The notes under the pieces are model-generated. The model made no database searches and was not told the DNA's origin. It was given only the letters and a program-made list of their open reading frames with translations. Below are positions 20,106 to 31,802 of a DNA stretch of 64,000 bases, in pieces. Each line of letters starts with the position of its first letter. Within the stretch, counting starts at the first letter, position 1. The DNA lies in assembly GCA_037044905.1 (NCBI GenBank), contig JBAOKB010000037.1, forward strand, positions 868,001 through 932,000, read 5' to 3'. This DNA comes from Hortaea werneckii. Its lineage: Eukaryota; Ascomycota; Dothideomycetes; Mycosphaerellales; Teratosphaeriaceae. A program made the position numbers and the translations under genes.

Positions 20106-20929
20106 TTACATGGCCATTTCGGCCTGCAATTTCCGTAGTTCCTCTTCCTCGTCGTCTTCCTCGACCTGTTGCGCTTTGCCTTTGACTGCTTGCGTGTTAG
20201 CCATCAAACCCCCAATAGTTCCATCGTCTTGGGGAAACTTACTCTCCTGGTTGCCAACGCTCGGCATCCGCTGGACCTGATCTGACACGGGTACTGTGCC
20301 CGTCTTCAGCATCTTCGTATCGAGCTCCTCCTGCTGCAATTCGTTGAGCTCGTCGTCCAGCTCGTCCTCGTCTACCGAGTTGCCGACGTTGCCCTGAGTG
20401 AGTGCCTCGGCTATCTCCTCGCCTATTGCGTGTTGCTCTCTCAGGTCCTCCATGGTCTGGTCCACCTTGTCAATCGTTAGGCCGCCGTGGATCTTCTTCA
20501 TGGCCTGCTGTGCGTTCTTCATCGCGTCCAGGGTCTCCTTGTTGATGTTCGCTGTCTCGATCGAGGAGATTTCGCGCTCGACGGTCAGCATCTGCGCTTG
20601 GGTCTGCTCGAGCTGGTGTTCGTAGTTCTTCTTCCGCCGTAATGCTGCTTTGGCAACTATGATCGCGCACTGTCAGCTCTGTTGGTCCAAGTGCATGATA
20701 CGTTCGTCGCTTTGAGGTCAAGTGACCGGGACTATCACTTACTTCCTTTATTCGCATTCACATTTTTCCTCGCGATGTTGTCCTGCTCATCCATCTGGTT
20801 CTGCAGGTGCTTCTCCCTCTTGGTGAGCATCTCCAACGTACTCCTCAGACCCAGTATAGCATTCTTCGGGCCATCCTTGCTGTTCTTGCCGCTGCCGCCC
20901 CAAATGCTACCCCAGCCCCAGCCGGACAT
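20106..20929 (-). CDS. SNF7: ESCRT-III subunit Snf7/Vps32 (CHMP4)
   Basis: Three exons (20929-20743, 20656-20243, 20185-20106) total 227 codons (226 residues), the normal Snf7 length. The protein opens MSGWGWGSIWGG, then a basic N-terminal helix pair (AILGLRSTLEMLTKREKHLQNQ), a long coiled coil through ALRRKKNYEHQLEQTQ and QMLTVEREISSIETANINKETL, and an acidic C-terminal tail with DEDELDDEL. It ends EEEELRKLQAEMAM, which fits the MIT-interacting motif read by Vps4. Snf7 polymerises on endosomal membranes to bud vesicles into multivesicular bodies and also serves Rim101/PacC pH signalling. The gene is divergent from TEN1 with about 500 bases between starts. Very secure. Confidence 0.95.
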
Positions 20930-21426
20930 GGTGATGATGAGATTGGTGTGCGCAGGAGCTGCTGGAAGGCGTCTCTAGCCGGCTTTATGCCCTCGTACGG
21001 TCGCGTTCTTCACTGTAGTCTCGCACAGAATTGGCTGCCTATGTATGTCTCACCACGGTATGCCGACTTCCTAAGACCAGTCTCGCCCTTATCTGTGTGG
21101 AAGATCCAAGGGTGTTATCGAGTCTCTGTCCGCGGAGCGATCTCGCTATTAAAGATGCAGTGATGTTGTCTGTACGTTGTAGAGCGGATATCGTCGCTTT
21201 CTGAGGTGTCTTAATGATCTCTTAGGAGGAGTCAGTGTTGATGGCGGGCACAGCAGTCCACATGCGGATATGACGCTCGCTTTGGTGGGCGGAATTAGCG
21301 TCCGCTAGGGTTATACCCTAAAAGGGACACGCTCACTTCTGGGTGTCGAAAAGACATACATCCTACACAATCACAAACGATATATAGTGTAAGACGTAGA
21401 GCGCGGAATTTCGCTGCCTATTGAGG
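20930..21426. promoter_or_regulatory. divergent promoter region of SNF7 and TEN1
   Basis: This is a 497-base region between two divergent housekeeping genes. No specific element recognised. Confidence 0.45.
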
Positions 21427-21906
21427 ATGGCAGAACCTCGTCCCAGTCGCCTGGTGAAGCTGGATCAATTGAAACACATAGATTTAGGCACCAAAGTACG
21501 ATTCCTCGGCTGGTATGTTTATCTTTTCATGCAGATATGAGGTTGCCTAATCTTCTGTAGCGTTCATGCGTATCACGGGCAGAGTGCATGCCTTACTCTC
21601 CACGACCGCTACCCAGCGACTGCCAATGGCACGCCCTCCGCGCTCGTCTCGATTGAGAATCTTCTTGAATCTCTGAACTATGAGCTGATCGCTGTTGGCT
21701 CTTGGATCAATGTTATTGGCTACCTCCGACCTCTCCCGGAGCCTATTGTCCGTTCGGCCGATGAAAATACCTCTAGAAATGCAAGGCGCCACTCGCAGCC
21801 CGTCGTCTTCATTGAAAGCAGCATGATCTGGTCTGCTGGTAGCGTCAGGATGGAGAAGTACGACGCCGCTTTGACAGAGCTACAGCTGGCCGACAACAGT
21901 ACATGA
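21427..21906 (+). CDS. TEN1: CST telomere-capping complex subunit Ten1
   Basis: Two exons (21427-21512, 21561-21906) join across a 48-base GTATGT..TAG intron to 144 codons (143 residues). The first exon reads MAEPRPSRLVKLDQLKHIDLGTK-VRFLG, the typical start of fungal Ten1. It is followed by an OB-fold: VHAYHGQSACLTLHDRYP, ALVSIENLLESL, and GSWINVIGYLRP. Ten1 binds Stn1 and, with Cdc13/CTC1, protects single-stranded telomere ends and helps lagging-strand fill-in. Both exons are short and the second has no early ATG, so simple ORF scans miss the gene. Exon 1 ends in phase 2 and the cysteine codon is completed by exon 2. The gene is divergent from SNF7. Confidence 0.85.
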
Positions 21907-23524
21907 ACCGAAGATTGACTTCCTCGCCTCAAGAATCCTCTCACGGCAGTCTATGAGGGAACGCGTCTGGACTAGCTCCGCTTCCTCTCCCATACTCCAA
22001 GGCCTACAACATCGCATTCTAGCCCCTTCGCAACTCTCTCTAGGCCCTCTGGGTATCAAATCCTCGCCACGCGCTTACTGGTCAAGGGTCAGGAATCTTC
22101 AGATGGATCTCTTGCGAACGCTTGCAATTCTTGCAACGCCTCGCCCCCAGAGCCATTCAGAGGTCTGGGAGAGCATCAAACTAGGGTTTACAGTCTGAAC
22201 TCGGTCTCCATGTCAAGGCCACTAGATTGCCTGAGCTCACAGCTCTAGAAGGGTAGGCTCCTTGGAAGCGCGGTTCACCACAGTGATATTCCACCGGTAT
22301 AGACCAACGAGCTTTAGGTAATGGGTTGTGGAGAAGTGAGGGTCATGATAGCAGTCGGTAGTGCCATCTTCAGCAATGTAGGGGCTACTGCGGTATGGCT
22401 ACTCCTCAGATTGACGGTCTCCTTTGGGAGAAGACATTTGTATAGCGTTTTGTTCTGTCAAATTTTCACTGATGTGGAAGTAACCAATGACCACCTCGGT
22501 ACATTGATTGGAACCTCTACATGAAGGCATGGCCATGTTTCTACCATTTGGTTGATTGCATGGAATGCGATAGACTGCTCCCCGCATTGCATTCAACGAA
22601 GGCAGAGTGCCAGATCCAAAACTCGTAATTGCTTGACATACAGCCTACCTACAAGCTGAATGTCTCGCATGTACCCACTTGTGAATGCCGATCTATATAC
22701 GCTTCTAGAACGCGTAACCTCTAATCTAAGTCGGCTCTTCCCGACCCGAATACTTGAGTCCGTACGTCAGCGCCAACGGTTCTGTCAGGAACGGGTTCGA
22801 CGGCGGAAGCGGGTTGGATCGCAGGGCTGTAGACCAGGTGTTCCGAATGAAGCCTTTTCTGTATGCCGATCTCATGAATCAGACACAGGTTCAAATCAAT
22901 ACCTGTAACGAATCTGCGTATCAGCTCCGGTTCGTGGCACCGTCGAATGTTGGTCTCGTGGCACCGCGGAAGAGAGGCCAGGACGGAGAAAACGCGCTAA
23001 GAGGCAGCTAGGCGTGGTCCAATTATAGCAAGCTCGTGGCTGAGGAAACGGTTAAGACATTCCAGTCTCATACAGCGAGCGTTCTTTGTGTGTGGCTCCT
23101 TGCCAAACATCTCCATACAGTCGCATAGAAGAAGCAGAAGAAGAAGGAGATTGCTTCAGTCCTCATTGCATTGATCATCCCGGGCGAAAACGAGTGGTGG
23201 CCTCAGAATCAAGCGCTCTGCTGAACCTGAAACAGACCACTGGCGGGTGTTGCCGTCCCAGGGTCCAGTCTCCGCGAACCTACCCGCCTCGCCCGCCACG
23301 CTTGGGGGCAGTGATCACGAGTGTGAAACCTACTATTCTCTCCCTATTATTCTTTGTCCGCCAGCAGTCGCTCTCCCTCTACGCGGCCTTCTTTGTTCAA
23401 TTCTTCATTCCCTACAAGGCGTACTATCGCCATCAGCCCCTAGTGCAGTGAATCATACTCCTCGCGCATTCTTGACAGGGAAAAGTGGACACGGGATCTA
23501 TCCCCAGCTTGGAACGGTTTCATA
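21907..23524. other. 1.6-kb upstream region of the chitin synthase gene
   Basis: No supportable gene. Frames up to about 120 codons lack motifs. The last 450 bases are C/T-rich (for example around 23310-23440), which fits a long 5' leader of the chitin synthase gene. Confidence 0.5.
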
Positions 23525-26400
23525 ATGGCGTACCAAGGCGGTGGAGGAGGCTACGGCGACCAACATCGCATGCACGACTTACCACCAGGCGGAGTAAGTA
23601 GACTTGCCAATCAAACAAGCCCATTCAATGGCAGGAACACGAAGAGATATCTAACATTGGCATTGCAGCAACCTTACCACGCACCCCCTCCCCGCGACAG
23701 CGATGACGAAGAGCAAGGGACCTCTCTTCTACACCAGGGTCCGTTTCAAGGCCCTTTTGATGATCCAGGCAGTCGCGGAGGCACACCTGGGATCAACGAA
23801 CCGACCGGATACCAACTAGAAGAGTCATATGTGGGCGCAAGTGCTGGACACGCGCCGCCTTACAATGGCTATGGCGACACTGGATACCATGGCACTACCT
23901 TATCAGACACAGGCTACGCGCCTCCTGACCGCGTGCCAAGCCCGTACTCCAGAAGCGAGACAGGCAGCACAGAGGCATGGGCCCAACGACAGGTGCCAGG
24001 CGGCAACGCGGGTGGACTAAAGCGAGGAGCTACGCGTAAAGTCAAGCTTGTGCAGGGCTCAGTGCTGAGCGTCGACTATCCCGTGCCATCTGCGATCCAG
24101 AATGCCGTCCAAGCGAAGTATAGGAACGATCTGGAGAGTGGCAGCGAGGAGTTTACCCACCTGCGCTACACGGCCGCGACTTGCGATCCGAATGACTTCA
24201 CCCTGAAGAACGGCTACAATCTGCGTCCGGCAATGTATAACAGACATACCGAGTTGCTGATTGCTATTACATACTACAACGAGGACAAGACGCTGACGGC
24301 ACGTACGCTACACGGTGTCATGCAGAACATCCGCGAGATTGTAAATCTGAAGAAGTCGGAGTTCTGGAACAAGGGTGGCCCGGCTTGGCAGAAGATTGTA
24401 GTCTGCTTGGTGTTTGATGGTATCGATCCTTGCGACAAGGGCACGCTGGACGTGCTGGCTACCATTGGTATCTACCAGGACGGCATCATGAAGCGTGACA
24501 TTGACGGCAAGGAGACGACCGCGCACATTTTTGAGTACACCACGCAGCTTTCCGTGACGCCAAACCAGCAGTTGATTCGACCTCTGGATGATGGTCCGTC
24601 AACTCTCCCGCCCGTGCAGATGATGTTCTGTCTGAAGCAGAAGAACACCAAGAAGATCAACTCGCACAGATGGCTGTTCACGGCTTTCGGCCGGATTCTG
24701 AACCCCGAAGTGTGTATCCTGCTTGATGCTGGTACAAAGCCTGGCCACAAATCGCTCCTGGCTTTGTGGGAAGCATTCTACAACGACAAGGACCTTGGAG
24801 GCGCTTGCGGTGAGATCCACGCCATGTTGGGACGTGGCTGGCGGAACCTCCTCAACCCGCTTGTCGCTGTTCAGAACTTCGAATACAAGATTTCCAACAT
24901 TCTGGACAAACCGCTGGAGTCATCCTTCGGTTATGTCTCTGTGCTTCCCGGTGCTTTCTCCGCATACCGCTTCCGCGCAATCATGGGTCGGCCGCTCGAG
25001 CAGTATTTCCACGGTGACCACACGCTGTCTAAGCAGCTTGGTCCGAAGGGTATTGAGGGCATGAACATCTTCAAAAAGAACATGTTTTTGGCCGAGGATC
25101 GTATCCTGTGTTTCGAACTGGTTGCTAAGGCCGGCTCAAAATGGCATCTTACCTACGTCAAGGCTTCCAAGGGTGAAACTGACGTGCCGGAAGGTGCTGC
25201 AGAATTCATCGGTCAGCGCAGAAGATGGCTGAATGGTTCTTTTGCCGCCACCCTCTATTCGCTCATGCATTTCTCCAGGATGTACCGATCTGGCCACAAT
25301 CTGATCCGCATGTTCTTCTTCCATATCCAGCTGATCTACAACTTGGCTATGGTCTTCCTGTCTTGGTTCTCTCTTGGTAAGATGCATGCTCTGCCTTGCC
25401 AAGTAATGTTTGCTAACCTGGTTTTACAGCGTCTTACTATCTTACAACGGTCGTCATTATGGACTTGGTTGGCCAGCCTTCCAGCTCGAACAACAACCAT
25501 GCATTCCCCTTTGGCAACGATGTCACCCCGGTCTTCAACACGATCCTCAAATACGCCTATCTGGCGTTCTTGCTGTTGCAGTTCATCCTGGCCTTAGGTA
25601 ATCGTCCGAAGGGTAGCAGATGGAGTTACATCGTCTCCTTCTGCGTCTTCGGCCTGATTCAGTTCTACATCATCGTCCAGTCCTTCTACCTGGTTGTCAA
25701 CGCCTTCACGAGCGATAACACCACCGACATCGAAACAGGCAAAGGCGTCGACAAATTCCTCTCGAGCTTCTTCGCCAGCAGTGGACCAGGTATCATCCTG
25801 ATCGCCCTAGCGGCAACCTTCGGTCTCTACTTCGTCGCCTCCTTCCTCTACCTGGACCCGTGGCACATGTTCACCTCTTTCCCGCAGTACCTCCTCTGCA
25901 TGACGAGCTACATCAACATCCTGATGGTCTACGCCTTCAGCAACTGGCACGACGTCTCGTGGGGCACCAAGGGCGCCGACAAAGCCGACGCCTTGCCCTC
26001 CGCGCAAACCCAGAAGGGTAAGGACGGCAAGGGCACCGTCATCGAAGAAGCCGACCTCTCCCAGGCCGACATCGACTCCCAGTTCGAACAGACTGTCAAG
26101 CGCGCCTTGACCCCTTACGTCGCTCCCAAGGAAGACCAGAGCAAGTCCCTCGACGACTCGTACAAATCTTTCCGTACGCGGCTCGTGACTTTCTGGATCT
26201 TCTCCAACGCCCTGCTGGCTGTGGCCATCACGTCGGATAATTTCGATCAGTTCGGTTTCACGTCTGAGGCTACCACGCGTACGGCCAACTTCTTCCGAGC
26301 CCTGCTCTGGGCTACTGCCGCGTTGTCGTTTGTGCGGTTCATCGGGTGTATGTGGTTCTTGGGCAAGAGCGGTTTACTTTGCTGCTTTGCCCGGAGGTAG
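23525..26400 (+). CDS. chitin synthase, class III
   Basis: Three exons (23525-23593, 23669-25376, 25430-26400) total 916 codons (915 residues), the usual length of class III enzymes. A glycine/proline/tyrosine-rich N-terminus precedes the glycosyltransferase-2 domain. Catalytic motifs are LAEDRILCFELVAK near residue 497 and QRRRWLNGSFAA near 540. The FELVAKAG wording and the seven or so C-terminal membrane helices, ending FIGCMWFLGKSGLLCCFARR-like sequence, fit class III rather than I or II. The enzyme makes chitin from UDP-GlcNAc at the plasma membrane of growing hyphal tips. The first intron (75 bases, CTAAC branch site, CAG acceptor) is in frame with no stop, so retention would add 25 residues. 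A long leader region precedes it; GH76 and IFRD genes follow on the same strand. Confidence 0.95.
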
Positions 26401-27532
26401 TTTCCACGCGGATGTGGGAGTTGGTGTCGTCGCGCTATGGTTACTCATCCTACGGCTGCTATTGGATGCGCTTTTTAATGGGATCGCTTGCTCTGATGGG
26501 AAGGGGAGGGGAAAGAGAGAAAAGGAAGGAGTTCTTTATACCATTTGTATCTTTGACGAAACTTTCGTCTGTTATGGGTAAACCAATGATAATTGACCTT
26601 GCAGGTATTTGGAGATGAGAGGAGCGTCCGTCCCTTCTCGGGGGTTGGAAAATTGTCATACTAGCGAGAAAGGAAGACTTGCCTCTCTGTAGTGTATCCT
26701 GTTTTATCAACCATTCCCGCTGTGCTTCCCTGCTGCCGTATTGGGAGAAATTCAGGTCTGAAAAAGTGAGCAGGAGGCCTTCTCCGTTTGGTTTGCTACG
26801 TGTATGGACCTTTTGGCTATTCACTCCTACTGGAGCTCTGCGCTCGGACGGTAGTTGGAAAGGACCTGCCAAAGGGGCACTAATCAGAGTATAGCCATCT
26901 CCATCCTAGTCTTTTTGTAATGTCGCTTCATCACTACAGATCCTACTACGGTATCTGCGGCGAAAGTATGTCGAATTTCGCGAACAATTCTCCCTGGGTT
27001 TCTCTAGAAAGTAAAATTTTCTATTCCTGGTAGCTCGCTTCTATTATGAGGTCTTCTACCGCGGTGCGTGGTTGGTACCTGATGAGACTACCGGTTGCTA
27101 CTGTACCGCCTACTATACGCGCGATGATCGAAGTCCAGCGTCACCAATTGACTTTATCTCCACCTCGGACGGGAAGCTGCCGAAGGCTTGGATGGTCCGC
27201 CAAGTTGGCAGCAACCGCGAGACGTCCCGCGGAGCGTCTCCGCATAGCCTCTCTTGTCTCACTGATCGACTGCTTGGACCGGTGTGAGCGCGAGAAGGAT
27301 GGGGATGGAGGACCGTTAAAAGTATTCATGGGCTTTAAGCCGCCCGCCGCCTCGAGTCCTCTTCGGAAGGATCATGCGCATGATGTAGGCTGTGCCTTGG
27401 GGTTGCATCTGTGCTTCGCCATCATTCCTTCTTACTGGGTAGGTATAAAAATGAGCGTAAGTTTGAATGCGTTTTCTCTCGTACTTCACAGAAGGGAGTG
27501 TCTATTCTAGTAATAAATCCATCCCCTTCAAC
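26401..27532. other. 1.1-kb intergenic region
   Basis: No gene supported. It holds the chitin synthase 3' region and the GH76 promoter. An in-frame ATG at 27467 would add 22 residues before the GH76 signal peptide and is rejected as start. Confidence 0.5.
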
Positions 27533-29079
27533 ATGCGATCTTCAGTATCCAAGTTGGCCAGCGTGGCGCTGGCCGCCTCAAGCACCGTCTCTGGAATCGA
27601 ATTGGACGTCAACAGCACCTCCTCCGTCTACGATGCGGCGCAGATGATCGCCTCGAACGTGATGGCACGGTACCAGAACTCCAGCGCCGCGCCCGGGTTA
27701 TTCGGCCAACCGTATTACTTCTGGGAGTCGGGACTTGCCTGGGATGCGATGATCAACTACGGTTCCGCGACGGGGGACTCGCAGTGGAATGCGATGGTTG
27801 CCGAGAACATTCTGGCTCAGAAAGGTCCGGACAACGACTTCATGCCGCCTAACCAGACGAAAACCCTCGGGAACGACGACCAGGCTCGCTGGGCTCTTGC
27901 CGCTATGACGGCCGCTGAGCGCGGGCTCCCGCTCCCTGTGGACGCTTTGGACGCCGGGGTGGGTAATTGGTCGGAGCTGGCAATCAATGTGTGGAACTCG
28001 CAGGTCGCGCGGTGGGATGATAGCTTGTGTGGAGGGGGTCTGCGATGGCAGATCTTCAGCTTCAATAATGGCTATAACTACAAGAATTCATTCTCTAATG
28101 GCGAGTTCGTCCAGCTCGGCACGCGACTTGCGAGGTATACTGGGAACAACACCTATATTGACTGGGCGCTGGATGCGGCGCAGTGGGCTGTTGATGTCGG
28201 GCTTCTTGACCAAGAGGGCCGGGTTTTCGATGGAACTAGTACGAATGACAATTGCTCGCAATTGAATCATATTCAGTGGACTGCCAATGCGGGGGCATAT
28301 TTGAGTGGCACTGCGTATGCGGCAAATTACGTGAGTACCGAGGATTCTGTCTATTCAAATCTAGGATTGGTGAGGGCTGACTTCGATTCTTCTTTCTTGG
28401 GCACTAGTCGGGAACGCTCCGTTGGTCAGGATACAATTCTGTTCTGTTCCTCACCTCAAACGTCACCTTCTTCGATGACGGTGTCATGTACGAGGTCGCC
28501 TGCGAACCGAACATGAACTGCAATACCGACCAATTGGCCTTTAAAGCAGTGCTCGCTCGAGCAATGGCCAATACTAAGAACCTCGCGGCAACAGGTGAAG
28601 TCACCCAAGGCGAGGGCTGCCTCTTCAACCAGACGGGGCCATGCACAACAATTGGGTCTGCCCGCGAGGTCATCCAAGGCTGGCTGGAAAGCACTGCCAA
28701 GGCCGCCGCCGCATCGTGTGAGATGCAGGACTCTGGCCTCATGTGCGGCACCAACTGGCGTCAGGACGGATACGATGGACATTCGGGCTTAGGTCAGGAT
28801 CTGAGTGCCCTGGAGGCGATCCTCGCGGTCCTGTCGCACTACGAGTACCAGACTACCTTGCCGGTGAACAGTGCTGGGATGCCGGGTGGCTATAAGCCTC
28901 CGACGTATTCCGACACGCCGGGAAACAGCAGCAGCAGCAGCAGCGGTAGCGGCACGAGTCCTTCGAGCTCTGCAAGCCCTTCCTCCCCGGCTTCTTACGA
29001 CAACGCGGCGGGCACTTCGTCTGCCTCTCTGTTCGCGTTGGTCGCCGCTGCGGGAGTGATGGTGGCTTTTTCAACGTAG
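27533..29079 (+). CDS. GH76 alpha-1,6-mannanase, Dfg5/Dcw1-like, GPI-anchored
   Basis: Two exons (27533-28330, 28408-29079) total 490 codons (489 residues). A signal peptide follows the start (SVSKLASVALAASSTVSG). Family GH76 features are QPYYFWESGLAWDAMINY, then GNDDQARWALAAMTAAE with the paired catalytic aspartates near residue 113, and CGGGLRWQI. The C-terminus has a serine-rich stalk and a hydrophobic tail (SLFALVAAAGVMVAFS), a GPI-anchor signal. Many N-glycosylation sites are present. Dfg5/Dcw1-type enzymes transfer GPI-anchored mannoproteins from their lipid anchor onto wall glucan. Position downstream of a chitin synthase on the same strand is fitting. The intron (GTGAGT..TAG, 77 bases) joins AANY to SGTLRW in phase 0. 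Confidence 0.9.
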
Positions 29080-29612
29080 ATGATGAGAGGTATATCGGAC
29101 TGTATGGTTGTCGAATAAATCTGAGGCTGCTATCCTTAATACATCTATTTTTCTTAATTTTCATTCTTACCATGTCACTTGCCTTGGACGTTCACATGCC
29201 GGGATGATCCAGCCGAAGTGCGGGGAGAAACGGCAGAGAAGTGAAAGCCAGCGAATGAACGTCATTGCTTTGGCATCACACATGCACCTTCTCGCTTCAA
29301 GGCCCAGTTTCAAATTCGCACTCGCACTCACATTACTCATTCCACCGCCTGTCAACCTCTTCCAGACCAGCATCACATTCGCGAATGTATCACCTGATTT
29401 GCGCGGTATAATACCCTTTGATCGCTCTCTCACTCGCCTCCACCCTTCATGCAACGATTCGGACGAGGGATATATTCGACCGACCACTCGCAACCGCCCA
29501 TACAGTGACCTGAGGAATATTGCAGCCTAGCCAAGCCTAGCCTGTAGACGACAAAGTCGCAAGAATATATATCACGTACATATACGCCTTCTAGGCGGGA
29601 CCAACACCCATC
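29080..29612. other. intergenic, nothing recognised
   Basis: This 533-base spacer between GH76 and the IFRD gene contains only frames without coding features. It probably includes the IFRD promoter. Confidence 0.4.
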
Positions 29613-30953
29613 ATGCACGACCTCCGGAAACAGGCGCTGGGCCTCGAGTCCGGCAAGACGATGTCGCGAAAGGCCCGCTCCAAATTAGGTACTCCTTCGC
29701 CAGGCGGCAGCAGATCGAACAGCGCCGCACCATCACGCAGCGGATCCCGCGTCCCAAGCCGGAATGTCTCGGACGACGAAGGCGACTTCAGCGACGGCAC
29801 CCAGTGGAGCACCAACAGCATCGACGAGATGATAGCCCCCGGGGAAGCTGAAGACGAGGCGTCGGAGACGTGGATTAGCGACCTAAATGATCGTATGAAC
29901 GAGATCATTGATCGCAAGCGGAGCTCAGCTGAGGGGAGGGAGCAGACTTTGGTGGGCTTCATCAGTCACCTGACGCGGCATTATGCGCAGGATCAGATCA
30001 AGCACAAGATGGGCGAGTTAGTGCCGAGTATTTTGAAGAGCGTCAAGAGTGGACAGACGGAGAGGGAGACGGTACTGGCACTGAGGGCTCTTGGGATGAT
30101 TTTGATCACCGATCCGAGAGATGAGGTATACGACACCGTCGCCGACACCTTCAAGCGGAGCATCAACGACGGTGAGTACGCGGCGGTGAAAATTGCAGGT
30201 ATCCGCAGTCTCAGCGCTGCAACCTTCTACGGCGGAGCATCGACGGAGGAAGTCGAGGAGGTCATGGATCTTTTCCTCGACATCGTGAGCTCCGATGGCG
30301 CCGTGGTCGAAGCCCCCGACAATGCTGAGATCGTCACCGCTGCGCTAGAGGAGTGGGGTTTCCTCGCCACTCAGCTAGAGGACATGGAAGAAACCACCGA
30401 AGCCGCCATGGACACCTTCGTGGACCAGCTCGAGAGCGGCGACGTCGACGTACAAGTCGCCGCCGGCGAGAACATCGCCCTGCTATTCGAGAAAAGCTAC
30501 ACGGACGTGGAACCCGGCGACGACGTGGAGAAGCTGGACCCCAACGACGTCGAGACGGGCCACGGCCAACCCACCATGATCAAACGCTACACCGTCTACC
30601 GCCAAAAACCCCTGCTGCAATCCACCCTCGACTCCCTCGCCAAAGCCTCCTCCAAACGTCTCTCGAAGAAGGACCGCAAACAGCTGCACACGGCCTTCGC
30701 CGATATCGCGCACACGGTCGAGAAGCCCACCCGGGGTCCGCGGTACAGCACCGCGCTGGACGAGGACGGGCGCGAGTACGGCTCGCGCATGAAAGTCAAC
30801 CTCGGCGCCGGAAGTATCATGACGATCGATGCGTGGTGGAAACTCGCTCGGTTCCAGGGGCTTAAGCGGTTGTTGCAGGCTGGGTTCTTAGTGCATTATG
30901 AGTTCAATGAGGCGGTTTATGAGAGTTTGCCGGTCGTGGTTGATGATGAGTAA
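29613..30953 (+). CDS. IFRD-family protein (interferon-related developmental regulator)
   Basis: This is an intronless gene of 446 residues. After a basic, serine-rich N-terminus (about 1-50) and an acidic patch comes a helical-repeat domain of the IFRD type: ETWISDLNDRMNEIIDRKRSS, AEGREQTLVGFISHLTRHYA, then LRALGMILITDP. The C-terminal IFRD region has RLSKKDRKQLHTAFADI and the LGAGSIMTIDAWWKLARFQGLKRLLQAGFLVHYEFN segment split by no intron. Animal IFRD proteins are transcriptional co-regulators that contact histone deacetylases, and IFRD/Ifh-like relatives also bind inactive ribosomes. The fungal role is not settled. It is probably nuclear or cytosolic, with no signal or membrane segment. 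Confidence 0.88.
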   Translation: MHDLRKQALGLESGKTMSRKARSKLGTPSPGGSRSNSAAPSRSGSRVPSRNVSDDEGDFSDGTQWSTNSIDEMIAPGEAEDEASETWISDLNDRMNEIIDRKRSSAEGREQTLVGFISHLTRHYAQDQIKHKMGELVPSILKSVKSGQTERETVLALRALGMILITDPRDEVYDTVADTFKRSINDGEYAAVKIAGIRSLSAATFYGGASTEEVEEVMDLFLDIVSSDGAVVEAPDNAEIVTAALEEWGFLATQLEDMEETTEAAMDTFVDQLESGDVDVQVAAGENIALLFEKSYTDVEPGDDVEKLDPNDVETGHGQPTMIKRYTVYRQKPLLQSTLDSLAKASSKRLSKKDRKQLHTAFADIAHTVEKPTRGPRYSTALDEDGREYGSRMKVNLGAGSIMTIDAWWKLARFQGLKRLLQAGFLVHYEFNEAVYESLPVVVDDE

Positions 30954-31802
30954 GAGGCATTTTTTCTTTCTTGTTTTCCGGGAGGAGTGGCTAGCTGCGA
31001 GTTTTCACGAGCTGCTCGTTGTGCGATTCTTCATTGGCTTATGCTCCTGGGAGACTACATGGTCAGCGTGCGGGATGACCAGGAGGATATGAGCGCTCCA
31101 TATACGGAACCGACACAGCATTGAGATGCTTCTTATGATGGCAAAGACAGAAAAAAAAAAAAAAAAAAGAACGACTCTCTTGATGTCTGACGACTTTTGT
31201 CTATGAGCGGGTATTGCTTTTCTCTCTCTATGATCTAGATACCCTAAATGAGTATGATATATCTTCATTCACATTACCTCTTCTCCTTTTGAATGGTCGT
31301 TGTCGACTCAAGCCCACGTCAAACACAGCCACGTCGAACCCTCACGGGCTTCGACATGCGAAAATCATTTAGGCTACCCATCTTCGTAAGCCTCTCCAAG
31401 TGCTGTCCGCCCCGAGCACCCAAATGCGAGCTTGGTTGTGTTTGATTTATCTGCACGGGGTGCACGATCTTTCGGAGATTTTGCGAGTGCTCTATGCACC
31501 ACTTGAAGTCCAGCCGGTGCTTTTCGGCCTCCCATCCTAGTCCACTGGTGGTACTCAAGACGGGTATGAGTTTGGCTTAGTCATTTGACGATGCGGCATA
31601 CATAGTCGACCAGAGTCCAGCCGTTGGCTAGGCTCAGGATCATCGCAGGAATTTCATTGCTCTGCTGAGTATTAAAAGGCCGAGGAGCTGGTCGTACTGC
31701 CGCGCCGATTCGAAAGCGACTAGGGCTCTCAAGGCCAGTATTATGCTTGTTCTTGGATTTTGGGCATGTTGGAAATCCACATGCCGCTCGTTCACGCTTT
31801 GC
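30954..31802. other. intergenic with an A18 tract
   Basis: No gene. Between the convergent IFRD and transporter genes lies an uninterrupted run of 18 A at 31151-31168. It is a genomic tract, not a retroposed tail, because no gene copy precedes it. Confidence 0.55.
31151..31168 (+). repeat. poly(A) tract, 18 bases
   Basis: Eighteen consecutive A residues in the IFRD/transporter intergenic region. It is the longest mononucleotide run noticed in the window. Confidence 0.9.

Noticed and set aside
30353..30865. 170-codon frame inside the IFRD gene
   Set aside because: Same-strand shadow in another frame, R/H/G-rich, fully inside a well-supported gene.
31151..31168. retroposed poly(A) tail
   Set aside because: No gene copy, target-site duplication or LINE-like sequence is next to the A run.
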